A stretch of DNA of 64,000 nucleotides from DASZHJ01 sp035604335 (GTDB taxonomy: Bacteria > Pseudomonadota > Alphaproteobacteria > ATCC43930 > CGMCC-115725), in contig DATNIT010000165.1 in assembly GCA_035604335.1 (NCBI GenBank), positions 118,832-182,831 of the forward strand. Direction: 5' to 3'. Positions 1-11,587 of this stretch are shown one piece after another (position 1 is the first letter of the stretch; every line of letters starts with the position of its first letter). The notes below the pieces were generated by a model. The model worked only from the letters and a program-made list of their open reading frames with translations. It did not search any database and was not told where the DNA came from. The translations under genes were made by a program, and so were the position numbers.

Positions 1-25
1 CCTGCGACGCATGCTGGAGACCTGA
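1..25 (+). CDS. C-terminal end of an upstream gene, possibly dnaA (partial)
   Basis: Reading from base 2, an open frame gives LRRMLET and a TGA stop at 23-25, so a gene probably enters the window from the left. An LLRRML-like ending fits the C-terminus of alphaproteobacterial DnaA, and dnaA commonly precedes dnaN-recF-gyrB, which follow here. Seven codons cannot prove identity: the frame is seen, the dnaA assignment is inferred from gene order. Confidence 0.4.
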
Positions 26-33
26 GGCCGCCC

Positions 34-285
34 ATGCTCGAGCTTCGCCCGAACTGCGAGTGCTGTGATCGCGATCTGCCGCCACAGTCGACCGAGGCGA
101 TGATCTGCACATACGAGTGTACGTTCTGCCGGAGCTGCACCGACACCGTCTTCAAGGGCCGCTGCCCCAACTGCGGCGGCGAGCTGGTGCGCCGTCCGAT
201 CCGCCCGGCCGACAAGCTCGCCGAGCAACCGCCCGCCACCAAACGCACCTTGAAGCCGCATCCGGGCTGCGCGCCCCGACCGTAA
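34..285 (+). CDS. DUF1272 small zinc-ribbon-like protein
   Basis: This 83-residue protein is rich in paired cysteines (NCECC near residue 8, then CTYECTFCRSC and CPNCGG at about residues 25-50), the pattern of the DUF1272 family. The cysteines probably bind zinc, but the family has no known function. The start ATG has a GAGG six bases upstream. The tail after residue 60 is basic and proline-rich and probably disordered. It lies nine bases after the presumed end of dnaA and 281 bases before dnaN, an unusual insertion in a replication-gene run. Confidence 0.85.
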   Translation: MLELRPNCECCDRDLPPQSTEAMICTYECTFCRSCTDTVFKGRCPNCGGELVRRPIRPADKLAEQPPATKRTLKPHPGCAPRP

Positions 286-450
286 GGCCGCCCTCTCCAG
301 GTCGAGTCGAGGGCGATTTTCCAGCCGTTTTGCGCCGCGGCGAGACCACTCCGGCAGCGCCCTCCATGCCCGCCTGCAAGCCCTTGGAATTTCGACCTGT
401 TTGAATCTCGTCCGGGCCTCAAAAAGGCTCGGTGAATCACGGGTTTCTGC

Positions 451-456
451 TATAAT
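451..456 (+). promoter_or_regulatory. Possible -10 element of the dnaN promoter
   Basis: The gap between the DUF1272 gene and dnaN (286-566) contains a perfect TATAAT at 451-456, rare in such GC-rich DNA. The -35 region around 428-433 is a poor match. Downstream, CCTGAGG at 466-472 can pair with CCTCAGG at 501-507 in the leader. No convincing DnaA box was found in the gap. This is a plausible housekeeping promoter, unproven. Confidence 0.35.
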
Positions 457-566
457 TCACAGCCGCCTGAGGGGGCCGGTTCGGGCGCTCGGCGGGGGCG
501 CCTCAGGGGGCGTCTTTTCATGCCGAGGAACTGCTCGGACAACCGAAAAAAGGCACGCCAACCGCC

Positions 567-1685
567 ATGAAGCTCACCATCGAACGGGCCCAGTTGCTGC
601 GCACCTTGGGGCATGTGCAGAGCGTGGTCGAGCGCCGCAACACGATCGCGATCCTCTCGAACGTGCTGATCCGCGCGGGCGATGGGAAGCTGGCGCTCTC
701 CGCCACCGACATGGACCTCGAGATCGCCGGCAGCGGGCCGGCGCAGGTCGCGACCAACGGCACCACCACGGCGCCCGCGCATACGCTCTACGACATCGTG
801 CGCAAGCTTCCGGAAGGCGCGCAGGTGGAGATCTCGGCGAGCGGCGACAAGGGCTCGATGACCGTGCGGGCCGGCCGCTCCGTGTTCTCGCTCGCCTGCC
901 TGCCGCCGGAGGATTACCCGCTGATGGCGAGCGGCGACCTGCCCTACGCCTTCACGCTGGCGGCGGCCGACCTGAAGCGCCTCATCGACCGCACGCGGTT
1001 TGCGATCTCGACCGAGGAGACCCGCTATTACTTGAACGGCATCTACGTCCACGCCGCCAAGAGCGAGGGCGTCGCGATGCTGCGGGCGGTCGCGACCGAC
1101 GGCCATCGGCTCGCCCGCATGGAGCTGCCGCTCCCCGAAGGCGCCTCCGGCATGCCCGGCGTGATCGTGCCGCGCAAGGCGGTGATGGAACTGCGCAAGC
1201 TCCTGGACGAGGTCAGCGAGGACGTCACCATCTCGCTTTCCGAGACCAAGATCCGCTTCGTCCTCGGCGACACCGTGCTCACCTCCAAGCTGATCGACGG
1301 CACGTTCCCCGACTACGACCGTGTGATACCCACGGGGAACGACAAGATCCTGGAGGTGGTGCGCAAGGATTTCGCCGACGCGGTGGACCGCGTATCCACG
1401 ATTTCCACCGAGAAGAGCCGGGCGGTGAAGCTCAGCCTCGAGCGGGGCAGCCTCACGCTCTCCGCCACCAGCCCCGAGAACGGCACCGCGAGCGAGGAGA
1501 TCGAGGCGCGCTACACCGCCTCGCCCATCGAGATCGGCTTCAACTCGCGCTACCTGCTGGATATCGCCCAGCAGATCGAGGGCGAGGGCGCGCGCTTTGC
1601 CATCGCCGACGCGGCCTCGCCCACGCTCGTGCGCGACAGCACCGACACCAGCGCGCTCTACGTGCTGATGCCGATGCGCGTCTGA
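567..1685 (+). CDS. dnaN: DNA polymerase III beta subunit (sliding clamp)
   Basis: This is the ring-shaped processivity clamp that holds DNA polymerase III, and many other replication and repair proteins, on DNA. It has 372 residues, the normal length, with the three repeated clamp domains. It begins with MKLTIERAQLL and ends in VLMPMRV, the C-terminal face that forms the hydrophobic partner-binding pocket and typically ends in MPMR. It is followed by recF after 37 bases and then gyrB, the classic origin-proximal order. Confidence 0.98.
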   Translation: MKLTIERAQLLRTLGHVQSVVERRNTIAILSNVLIRAGDGKLALSATDMDLEIAGSGPAQVATNGTTTAPAHTLYDIVRKLPEGAQVEISASGDKGSMTVRAGRSVFSLACLPPEDYPLMASGDLPYAFTLAAADLKRLIDRTRFAISTEETRYYLNGIYVHAAKSEGVAMLRAVATDGHRLARMELPLPEGASGMPGVIVPRKAVMELRKLLDEVSEDVTISLSETKIRFVLGDTVLTSKLIDGTFPDYDRVIPTGNDKILEVVRKDFADAVDRVSTISTEKSRAVKLSLERGSLTLSATSPENGTASEEIEARYTASPIEIGFNSRYLLDIAQQIEGEGARFAIADAASPTLVRDSTDTSALYVLMPMRV

Positions 1686-1722
1686 ACCCGTAACCGCGTC
1701 ACCATAGGAAGGCTCCCCTCTC

Positions 1723-2949
1723 GTGAGAGGCGATCACGGCATTTTGGCTCTGCCCCGGACGGCGCTCGACGCCGCCGCGGGCGGGCTTGCGCCGGCATCC
1801 GGCGCGGTTGCCGTGCGCCGCCTCGTGTTGACGGACTTCCGCGGCTACGGATCGGCGCGGCTCCAGGTGACGGCGGCGCCCGTGGTGCTCTTCGGCCCGA
1901 ATGGCGCGGGCAAGACCAATCTGCTGGAGGCACTGTCGTTCCTGGCGCCCGGCCGCGGCCTCCGGCGCGCCCGGCTCGGCGAGATCGACCGGCGGGTGCG
2001 CATGCCCGACGGCGCGCTCGGCGATCCCGCGGGCGGCGCCTGGGCGATCCATGCGAGCCTGGAGACGCCGGTCGGCGCGGTCGATATCGGCACCGGGCGA
2101 GAAGCCTCGGACACGAGCGAGCGGCGGGTCCTGCTGATCGACGGCGAAAATGCCAAGAGCCAGGCGGCGCTCGCCCGGCACCTCGGCGTCGTGTGGCTCA
2201 CGCCCGCGATGGATCGGCTCTTCGTCGAGGGCGGCTCGGCGCGCCGGCGGTTCCTCGACCGCCTCGTCTACGGCTTCGATGCCGAGCATGCCCAGCGCGT
2301 CTCGGGCTACGAGCAGGCGATGCGCGAGCGCGCACGGCTCTTGCGCGACGGCCCCATGGACGCGAGCTGGCTTGCGGCGCTCGAGGAGACCATGGCAGCG
2401 ACGGGCATCGCGATCGCGGCGGCACGGCGCGAGACGGTGGCGCGCCTTGACCAGGCTTCGGCCGAGGCGATCGGACCTTTCCCGGCGGCGCGGCTGGCGC
2501 TCAAGGGCGAGATCGAGGCCTTGCTGGAGCGGCTCCCGGCGCTCGGCGCCGAGGACGAGATGCGCGCGCGGCTCAAGGAACTGCGGCGGCAAGACGCCGA
2601 GAGCGGCGTCACTCTCTTGGGCCCACACCGGAGCGATCTGGTGGTGCGCCACGCCGTAACGGGCATGCCGGCGGCGGAGGGCTCGACCGGCGAGCAGAAG
2701 GCGCTCCTGATCTCGATCGTGCTGGCGCATGCGCGCCTCCAAGCCGCGCTCAGGGAGCGCGCGCCGCTTCTGCTGCTCGACGAGGTGGCGGCGCATCTCG
2801 ACCCCGCGCGCCGCGCCGCGCTCTTCGGCGAGATCCTGCGCCTAGGCGCTCAGGCTTGGCTTACCGGCACCGACGCCGCGCTCTTCGAGGAGCTGGGCGG
2901 CCGTGCACAATTCTTTTCCGTCGCCGATGCGGCACTCGCAGCGGCTTGA
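1723..2949 (+). CDS. recF: DNA replication and repair protein RecF
   Basis: RecF is an SMC-like ATPase that helps load RecA at single-strand gaps. The 408-residue product has a Walker A motif GPNGAGKTN at about residue 60, an ABC signature-like STGEQKALL at about 325, and a Walker B LLLLDEVAAHLD at about 350. The GTG start at 1723 has AGGAAGG upstream; the first 25 residues precede the conserved beta strand, so a slightly later start is possible. It sits between dnaN and gyrB on the same strand. Confidence 0.95.
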   Translation: MRGDHGILALPRTALDAAAGGLAPASGAVAVRRLVLTDFRGYGSARLQVTAAPVVLFGPNGAGKTNLLEALSFLAPGRGLRRARLGEIDRRVRMPDGALGDPAGGAWAIHASLETPVGAVDIGTGREASDTSERRVLLIDGENAKSQAALARHLGVVWLTPAMDRLFVEGGSARRRFLDRLVYGFDAEHAQRVSGYEQAMRERARLLRDGPMDASWLAALEETMAATGIAIAAARRETVARLDQASAEAIGPFPAARLALKGEIEALLERLPALGAEDEMRARLKELRRQDAESGVTLLGPHRSDLVVRHAVTGMPAAEGSTGEQKALLISIVLAHARLQAALRERAPLLLLDEVAAHLDPARRAALFGEILRLGAQAWLTGTDAALFEELGGRAQFFSVADAALAAA

Positions 2950-2976
2950 CGACCTCTGATAGGACACGTGTGAGAG

Positions 2977-5448
<2,472 letters not shown>

Positions 5449-5454
5449 CGCGAC

Positions 5455-6162
5455 TCACCAGCCCGTGCCGCCGCTTCGCAGCAGGGTCAACACGTCGCGA
5501 TAGGGCTTGCGGCGGTAAAGCCTAAAGAACACGGCGTCCCGATAGCCTCTCGTCTCCCGGCGAAGATTGCAGTGGGGCAAGGCGCCGTGAGCCAGAAAGG
5601 CCGTGCCCCTGCGGCCGAGCAACGCGGCGCTTTTGCCGAGCCGGCCCAGAGGCGGCGTCCCGTCCGATCGGTTCGGCAGCTCCTCGTGCCCCCGAGCCCA
5701 GCGCGCAATCCGCTCTCGGGCCTTGGGCCAGACAGTGAACGCGCCATGCTCGCGCCGGGTCACATCGGTGAGATATATGCCGATGATCGCGTCCGGCGTG
5801 TTCGCGGGCTCGTCGTCCTCGGGATAGAACCCGTCGATGTGCGGCACGCCCGCATCGCCTCGACGACGGCGGGCGACCTGAGCCCCGAGACCATCGTGCA
5901 GATGATCGATGGCTTGCGCCGCGAAGGCGAGCGCGCCGCTTTCCGTCGCGAGGAAGTTGAGCGCGTCCCTCACGACCAGCCGCTTGCAAAACGTGCCCGC
6001 CCCACACTTTTCCCACTCCTCGTCATCGCGGGGCGGATCGCGGGTGAAATCCTCCGCAATGAGCTCGCGCGCACACTCGACCAAAGCGGCGCTCACCCGC
6101 CGCGGCAGAAGTGTCCATCCCTTCTGCCGAATGTCCCGCGCATTCGCCGCCGACCATTTCAT
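5455..6162 (-). CDS. Phytanoyl-CoA-dioxygenase-like 2OG-Fe(II) oxygenase
   Basis: This 235-residue protein has the two-His-one-Asp iron site of non-haem 2-oxoglutarate oxygenases: PHIDGF (HxD) near residue 107 and a distal histidine in AHGALPH near residue 190, with an arginine about a dozen residues later that could bind 2-oxoglutarate. The layout best fits the phytanoyl-CoA dioxygenase superfamily, whose members hydroxylate very varied small molecules, so the substrate is unknown. It is convergent with gyrB, with only six bases between stop codons, and divergent from the acetamidase gene. Confidence 0.7.
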   Translation of the reverse strand: MKWSAANARDIRQKGWTLLPRRVSAALVECARELIAEDFTRDPPRDDEEWEKCGAGTFCKRLVVRDALNFLATESGALAFAAQAIDHLHDGLGAQVARRRRGDAGVPHIDGFYPEDDEPANTPDAIIGIYLTDVTRREHGAFTVWPKARERIARWARGHEELPNRSDGTPPLGRLGKSAALLGRRGTAFLAHGALPHCNLRRETRGYRDAVFFRLYRRKPYRDVLTLLRSGGTGW

Positions 6163-6333
6163 GATCTGATGCGCCTTCCCGGCAATCGCTCAGCACCGCG
6201 ATCGCTCATGCCAAGTTGAGCGAAGTCACTCCCGCTCCGCAATGGCGGCGAGCAAGGCCCATGCGACGGACGCCCATCCGACTTGCGCATCTCTCTCTAG
6301 GCGCGGTGCCTCGATCCCTGGCATGCTGGCCCC

Positions 6334-7299
6334 ATGCCAAAGCACCACGCTCTCCGCGCGAGCCCCGAGACCTGTCATTGGGGCTTTTTCGATGCCGGCT
6401 TGAAGCCGGTCCTCACCGTCGCCGCCGGCGACACCGTCACGGTCGACTGCGTCTCGGGCCCGCCCGAGATGCTACCGGCGGGCGCGGGATTCCATGTACC
6501 GCCGGAGCTCCACGCGATCCATGCGAGGCTCACGCCCGCTTTCGGCGGCGGCCATATCCTAACCGGGCCGATCGCAGTCGAGGGCGCGGAGCCCGGCGAC
6601 ACGCTCGAGGTCCGCATCCACGCGATCGACTTCCGGCAGAATTGGGGCTATTCGCGGATCGCACCCCTCAAGGGCACGCTCCCCGAGGATTTTCCCACGC
6701 GCAAGACCTGGCACACCGCCATCGACCGCCAGCGCGGCGTCGGCACGACGCCCTTCGGCATCGAGATTCCGCTGGCGCCCTTCTTCGGCGTGATGGGCGT
6801 GGCGCCGAGGCCGGAGTACGGGCGCGTCACCACAATCATTCCGCGCGAGTTCGGTGGCAACATGGACCTCAAGGAGCTGGTCGCGGGCACTACGCTCTAC
6901 CTGCCGATCTGGACCCAGGATGGGCTTTTCTCGGTGGGCGACGGGCATGGCGTGCAGGGCGACGGCGAGGTCTGTATCACCGCGCTGGAGACCGCGCTCA
7001 GCGGCACCTTCGAGCTCATCCTGCGCAAGGACCTTCGCCTCGACATGCCGCGGGCGCAGACGCCGACCCACCACATCACCCTCGGTCTCGACGAGGATCT
7101 CGACGACGCCGCCAAGCAGGCGCTTCGGCAGATGATCAAGCTCCTGGGCGAGCTCGCGGGCCTCTCGCCCGAGGACGCCTACATGCTCTGCAGCCTCGGC
7201 GTCGATTTCCGGGTGACGCAGCTCGTCGACGGCAACAAGGGCATCCACGGCATGCTCGCCAAGAGCTTGCTGGCCCGGCCTCTTCTCACGAAACCGTGA
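6334..7299 (+). CDS. Acetamidase/formamidase family protein
   Basis: The 321-residue product matches the FmdA/AmdA family, zinc hydrolases that release ammonia from short amides. It starts with a typical HWGFFDAGLKPVLTVAAGD segment. It continues with LEVRIHAIDF near residue 90, EFGGNMDLKEL near residue 172, and a GDGEVCITALE stretch near 212 that carries family-conserved acidic residues. It appears to be a single gene with its own upstream gap. The actual amide is not evident from context. Confidence 0.88.
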   Translation: MPKHHALRASPETCHWGFFDAGLKPVLTVAAGDTVTVDCVSGPPEMLPAGAGFHVPPELHAIHARLTPAFGGGHILTGPIAVEGAEPGDTLEVRIHAIDFRQNWGYSRIAPLKGTLPEDFPTRKTWHTAIDRQRGVGTTPFGIEIPLAPFFGVMGVAPRPEYGRVTTIIPREFGGNMDLKELVAGTTLYLPIWTQDGLFSVGDGHGVQGDGEVCITALETALSGTFELILRKDLRLDMPRAQTPTHHITLGLDEDLDDAAKQALRQMIKLLGELAGLSPEDAYMLCSLGVDFRVTQLVDGNKGIHGMLAKSLLARPLLTKP

Positions 7300-7389
7300 G
7301 GCTGCCCGGGCGCGCGCCTCCGCCGCCTCTTGGGGCGCCGGCCTCCCCGCGCTATGCTGGCTCCGCTCACGATCGAGAGGAGGCGAGCG

Positions 7390-7773
7390 ATGGCTCGACG
7401 TCGGTGGACGCTTGCGGTCGGTGTCGCTGCGGGCGCAATGATTGCCCTCTCCGCGCCGGCGGCCTGGGCGGACGCGATCGACGGCAACTGGTGCTCTGCC
7501 GACGGCAAGCGCATGTCGATCGAAGGGCCCGCCATCGTGACGCCCGCGGGCACCCCGACCCACGGCAACTACAGCCGCCATTACTTTACCTACCAGGTGC
7601 CGGCCCCCGACCCAGGCGCGGGACAGACCGTGTACATGGCGCTCATGAACGAGAACACCGTGCATGTCACCATGGCGACCGACGCGCAAAGCGCGCAACA
7701 GTCGCCGGTCGAGACCTGGCACCGCTGCCCACCCGCGGTCAGCAGCCTCGTGCTTCCGCAATCTGCCTCCTGA
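7390..7773 (+). CDS. Small secreted protein of unknown function
   Basis: The ATG at 7390 follows GAGAGGAGG at the right distance and gives 127 residues; an earlier in-frame start at 7330 lacks a ribosome site. The N-terminus MARRRWTLAVG plus a hydrophobic run ending SAPAAWADA is a good signal peptide. The mature part begins DAIDGNWCSADGK and has two cysteines (in NWCSADG and HRCPP) that could form a disulfide. I recognise no named family; it may be a small beta-rich periplasmic protein. Confidence 0.7.
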   Translation: MARRRWTLAVGVAAGAMIALSAPAAWADAIDGNWCSADGKRMSIEGPAIVTPAGTPTHGNYSRHYFTYQVPAPDPGAGQTVYMALMNENTVHVTMATDAQSAQQSPVETWHRCPPAVSSLVLPQSAS

Positions 7774-7800
7774 GCCTCTGACGCCCTCGCGGCAACGGCG

Positions 7801-8994
7801 GTGATCTCCGAGCGCTGGATCACCGCGGCGCGCGTTGTCGGCTATTCCAGGCTTGCCCTCGCGGTCTATGCGGCGATGGCGGTGCTTTGGGTCGTCCTCA
7901 GCCGCGATTTCATCGACCCCGCGGGCAAGCCGCTCGGCGCCGATTTCATCAACTTCTACGCGGCGTCGGACTTCGCGCTGCACGGGCGCCTGGCGGACGC
8001 CTACGACATCGCGCGGATGGCCGACTCCCAGCAGGCGATCGTGCCCTCGGCCGCCGGGCAGGTCGTTCCTTGGCAGTACCCACCGACCTTCGCGCTCCTG
8101 ATCCTGCCCCTGGCGCTGCTGCCCTACTCAGTGGCGTTCGTGCTCTTCATGAGCGCGACTCTGGCGCTCTATCTCTGGCTCATTTATGCGATCCTGCCGG
8201 ATCGGCGAGCCGTACTCGTGGCCGTCGCCTTTACGGCCGTCCTCGTCAACGCGCTCGGCGGCCAGAACGGATTTCTCTCGGCGGCCTTGCTGGGGGGCGG
8301 GCTCATCCTGCTGGAGACGCGGCCCGTCGCTGCCGGCGTGCTCCTGGGCCTCCTCACCTACAAGCCGCATCTGGGCTTGTTGGTGCCTTTGGTCCTCGCG
8401 GCCGGCGGCTATTGGCGGGTGATCGGCGTCGCCGCGCTCGCCACGATGGTCTTCGCGCTCCTCGCCTGGCTCGCCTTCGGAACCGAGAGTTGGCAGGCGT
8501 TCTGGGCTCAGCTACCGCTCGCCGGCGACTATCTTCGCACCGGCGTGCTGCCCTGGGACAAGATGGCGAGCGTGTTCGCGGCGGCGCGGCTCCTCGGAGC
8601 GGGCGTGGTGCTCGCGAGCGGCCTCCACGCCATCGTGGCGCTCGGGGCTGCGGCGCTTTGCGTCGCGGCCTGGCGGCGCCGGGGCGACCTCGAGGCTCGC
8701 GCCGCTCTTGCGGTGTCGGGGACCGCGCTCGCGGCACCCGCTCTCTACGACTACGACCTCGTCCTGCTGGCGGTGCCGATCGCGATCCTGGCGGCGGACG
8801 GGCTGCGCTCCGGCTGGATGCCGGGGCTGCGGACTCTTCTGGTGATCACGTGGCTCTCGCCCGCGGTCGGCTCGAGCCTGGCGCGGCACGCGCATCTGCC
8901 GCTGATGCCGCTCGTGCTGCTGGCGTTGTTCTGGGCGTGTTGGCGCCGCCCCCAATTGACAAGCACCGCGCCGCTCTCTAGAACGCAGACATGA
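7801..8994 (+). CDS. Multispanning GT87/DUF2029-type glycosyltransferase
   Basis: This 397-residue membrane protein has about ten hydrophobic segments and the typical N-terminal loop of DUF2029/GT87 polyprenyl-phosphate-mannose-dependent transferases: an aspartate in GADFINFYAASDFALHG near residue 45, then WQYPPTFALL near 92. Members add hexoses to lipids or glycans on the periplasmic face. The GTG start lacks a strong ribosome site. An intrinsic terminator lies about 110 bases downstream. Confidence 0.75.
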   Translation: MISERWITAARVVGYSRLALAVYAAMAVLWVVLSRDFIDPAGKPLGADFINFYAASDFALHGRLADAYDIARMADSQQAIVPSAAGQVVPWQYPPTFALLILPLALLPYSVAFVLFMSATLALYLWLIYAILPDRRAVLVAVAFTAVLVNALGGQNGFLSAALLGGGLILLETRPVAAGVLLGLLTYKPHLGLLVPLVLAAGGYWRVIGVAALATMVFALLAWLAFGTESWQAFWAQLPLAGDYLRTGVLPWDKMASVFAAARLLGAGVVLASGLHAIVALGAAALCVAAWRRRGDLEARAALAVSGTALAAPALYDYDLVLLAVPIAILAADGLRSGWMPGLRTLLVITWLSPAVGSSLARHAHLPLMPLVLLALFWACWRRPQLTSTAPLSRTQT

Positions 8995-9100
8995 TCACGG
9001 CCCGGCTCACCGCGTTCGACAGCCCCTCCGGTACCACCACCGGCGGGCCCGGCGAGTTGCGCATGCGCTGACAGCAGCGACATCTGCGAAATTTCGCAAG

Positions 9101-9130
9101 GCCCCGCCGGCATCCCGGCGGGGCTTTTGC
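9101..9130 (+). terminator. Rho-independent terminator after the GT87 gene
   Basis: A perfect 10-bp GC-rich stem (9101-9110 with 9115-9124, four-base loop CATC) is followed by TTTTGCTTT. Just upstream is a separate 14-base palindrome at 9085-9098. The site closes the GT87 transcription unit and insulates the acetyltransferase gene, or attenuates transcription into it. Confidence 0.75.
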
Positions 9131-9172
9131 TTTCCAGATTCGTTTCAGCGCTGCTGCAGAATGGAGTTCACG

Positions 9173-10273
9173 ATGATCGAGGCAAGGTCGGATGCGGTGA
9201 GGATCCGCGAAGCGCTGCCCGCAGACGGGCCGGCGCTCGTCGATGTCATCATGGCAATCAACGAGGAGACCGAGTTCCTTGGGACATCCGAGGATCGGCC
9301 GCTCTGGGCCGAGCATCCGGCGCAGGGCTTGCGAGAGATGCGCGAGCGCGGCACCGGCGTCTACATCATTGCTCTCGACTCCCGCGAGATCGTGGGGTTT
9401 CTCGGTGCTTTCCCTGGCGGCTTCGAGCGCACCCGCGGCATTGTCTACGTGGCGCACGTCGGCGTCCGAGAGGCTCGGCGCGGCCGGGGGATCGGACCGC
9501 GGCTGTTCGAGGCGCTCGAGGTCTGGGCGCGCGCCCGGCAGGCGCGTCGCCTGGAGCTTCGCGTCGATGTCGCGAACCCGCCCGCGCTGGCGCTCTACCG
9601 CCGTTGCGGCTACGAGATCGAAGGCCGGGTTCCCGATGCCGCGCGGATCGGGGACGCTTGGCGCGACCATTACTGGATGAGCCGGCCGCTCGCGGCCGAG
9701 CTCGAGTCCCGCTGGGAGCCGGTCGACCTGCGGCCACCGACAGAGCGTGAGCCACTCGGCCCGGTCTCGATCCGTGCGATCGGGGTCGGCGACGCGACGC
9801 GCCTGCGCACGTGGGAGCACGCACTCCTTGCCGGCGCACCGGTCTTCGCGAAGCAGGCGAGGGAAGTGGCGTCCGTCGCGCAGATCCAGAAGGAGATCGC
9901 GGACAGCACCCAGAACCCCCGGCATTTCGTGCGGTGCGCTTTTGTGGGCGAGCCGGGTCGGGAGCGCATGGTGGCGCATGCCGGCGCCTGGCTCGACCCG
10001 TGGTCGCGCTCGCGTCACGACGGCTTCGCCTCCGTGAACGTGCTCCGCGAGGCCTCGGGCACCGGCATCGGCCGGCGGCTCTGGAGCAAGATCGAGGCCT
10101 GGGCGCGCCAGCACGGCGCTCGCCGCCTCACGGGCGCGGTGCAGGCCCACAACTCGCGCGGCCTTTCCTTCGCAGAGGCGGCGGGCTTCCAGCGGGAGGC
10201 GGTGGCGAGGAATTACATCGTCATCGAGGGCCGCGGCGCCGACCGCGTCCGGCTGGGCAAGGTGCTCGCGTAG
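9173..10273 (+). CDS. Protein with two tandem GNAT acetyltransferase domains
   Basis: The product of about 366 residues contains two GNAT domains. Each has an acetyl-CoA-binding motif A: RRGRGIGPRL in the N-terminal half (about residue 105) and ASGTGIGRRL in the C-terminal half (about residue 295). The ATG at 9173 has GGAG six bases upstream and is preferred over the one at 9161. Both copies keep the Q/RxxGxG core and the ALYRRCGY or SFAEAAGF element that follows, so both may be active. The substrate is unknown; N-acetylation of small amines, antibiotics or protein termini are options. Confidence 0.85.
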   Translation: MIEARSDAVRIREALPADGPALVDVIMAINEETEFLGTSEDRPLWAEHPAQGLREMRERGTGVYIIALDSREIVGFLGAFPGGFERTRGIVYVAHVGVREARRGRGIGPRLFEALEVWARARQARRLELRVDVANPPALALYRRCGYEIEGRVPDAARIGDAWRDHYWMSRPLAAELESRWEPVDLRPPTEREPLGPVSIRAIGVGDATRLRTWEHALLAGAPVFAKQAREVASVAQIQKEIADSTQNPRHFVRCAFVGEPGRERMVAHAGAWLDPWSRSRHDGFASVNVLREASGTGIGRRLWSKIEAWARQHGARRLTGAVQAHNSRGLSFAEAAGFQREAVARNYIVIEGRGADRVRLGKVLA

Positions 10274-10276
10274 CGT

Positions 10277-11482
10277 TCAGCGCATCCACCAGACGCCGAT
10301 CGCGATGGTGATGACGATCACGGGCACGCCGAGCTTGAGATAGGTCCAGAAATCGATGGCGACGTGGTGTCGACGCGCCCGCTCGACCACGATCAGGTTC
10401 GCGATCGATCCCACGATGGTGAGATTGCCCGCGAGGGTCGAGGCCATCGCAAGCACCAACCAGGCGCGGCCGGGATGCGCGAGCGCCGCCACAAACGGCT
10501 TCAGCACCAGCACGGTCGGCACATTGCTCAAGACGTTGGAGAGCACGGCGGCGGTCAGCGACAGCACGGCCGGCTCGTCGAGCGCGAGATGCTCCGCCGC
10601 GCGCAGCACCTCGGGCGTGAGCAGCGCCTGTTCCGTGCCGCGCACCACGACGAAAAGGCCCGCGAACAGCAGAAGGAGTGCCCAGTCGATCTCGCGATAG
10701 ACGCGCTCGGGCTTCAGCCGCCGCGTCAGCAGCAGCAGCGCGCCCCCGATGATCGCGACTTCCGCTGGCGGCACCCCCGCGAAGAAGGCGGCGATCATGG
10801 CGACGGAAGCGATCAGGGCCTTGATCAGGAGTGCCCGGTGAACGCGCGCCGGCGCGATCGGAACCTCGAAGCGGCCGCGCACCAGAAACTCCCGAGGAAA
10901 CATCATCACGACGAGCGCGAGCAGAACGGCGAGCGCAAGCGCCGCCACCGGAGCCAAGGCGCCGGCGAATTGCGCATAGGGAATGCCGGAGAAGCTGCCG
11001 ATCAGGATGTTCTGGGGATTGCCGGTGATGGTGGCGGTGCTGCCGATGTTGGAGGCCATGGCAAGGCTCAGCATGTAGGGCACGGCATTGCGCCGAAGGC
11101 CGAGCGCGAGCTCCGCCACCAGCGGCGTCAGCATGAGGCAAACGGTGTCGTTGACCAGAAACGCCGAGAGCGTGCCCGAGACCAAGACCACGCCGGCAAG
11201 CAGGCTCAGCGCGTGCCGGGCATGCTGGGCGATCCAGCGCGCGGCGAGCGAGAAAAAACCCGCAAGCTTGAGGTTTGCCACCAGGATCATCATGCCGACC
11301 AGCAGCACGATCGTGTTGAGATCAATCGCCCGGTAGGCATCCTCGAGGCTGAGCACCCCGAAACCCACCATGAGGCTCGCGCCGATCAGCGCGGCGCCGG
11401 CACGGTCGAGTCGCAGGCCCGGCAGCCGGCCGAGCGCCACCACCGCATAGGTACAGACGAAGACGACGAGCGCTGCGATCAT
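10277..11482 (-). CDS. SLC13/ArsB-type anion transporter
   Basis: This 401-residue integral membrane protein has about 11 hydrophobic helices and the ion-transporter superfamily hallmarks: SAFLVNDTVCLMLTPL near residue 108 and NIGSTATITGNPQNILIG near 145 (conserved SNT/NP motif), with a matching NVLSNVPTVLVLKP in the second half. Relatives carry dicarboxylates, sulfate or arsenite, or exchange Na+ and H+; nothing nearby fixes the substrate. It is convergent with the GNAT gene and divergent from the penicillin-binding protein gene. Confidence 0.82.
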   Translation of the reverse strand: MIAALVVFVCTYAVVALGRLPGLRLDRAGAALIGASLMVGFGVLSLEDAYRAIDLNTIVLLVGMMILVANLKLAGFFSLAARWIAQHARHALSLLAGVVLVSGTLSAFLVNDTVCLMLTPLVAELALGLRRNAVPYMLSLAMASNIGSTATITGNPQNILIGSFSGIPYAQFAGALAPVAALALAVLLALVVMMFPREFLVRGRFEVPIAPARVHRALLIKALIASVAMIAAFFAGVPPAEVAIIGGALLLLTRRLKPERVYREIDWALLLLFAGLFVVVRGTEQALLTPEVLRAAEHLALDEPAVLSLTAAVLSNVLSNVPTVLVLKPFVAALAHPGRAWLVLAMASTLAGNLTIVGSIANLIVVERARRHHVAIDFWTYLKLGVPVIVITIAIGVWWMR

Positions 11483-11587
11483 CCCAGGATCGACTATGGC
11501 ATTTCTAAGGCGCGGCGCGCGACAACTGGCCCGTCGTCACCCCTGCCGCGCGGCGCGCAACTGTGCTAGAAGCCACGCGTCTTTTCC

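Noticed and set aside
286..566. Replication origin with DnaA boxes before dnaN
   Set aside because: Only one 7-of-9 match to TTATCCACA was found and there is no AT-rich unwinding region; the origin is not evident in this window.
8991..9071. 26-codon frame overlapping the GT87 stop as a real gene
   Set aside because: It has no ribosome site and no homology, and the downstream gene is not biosynthetic; kept only as a low-interest attenuation remark.
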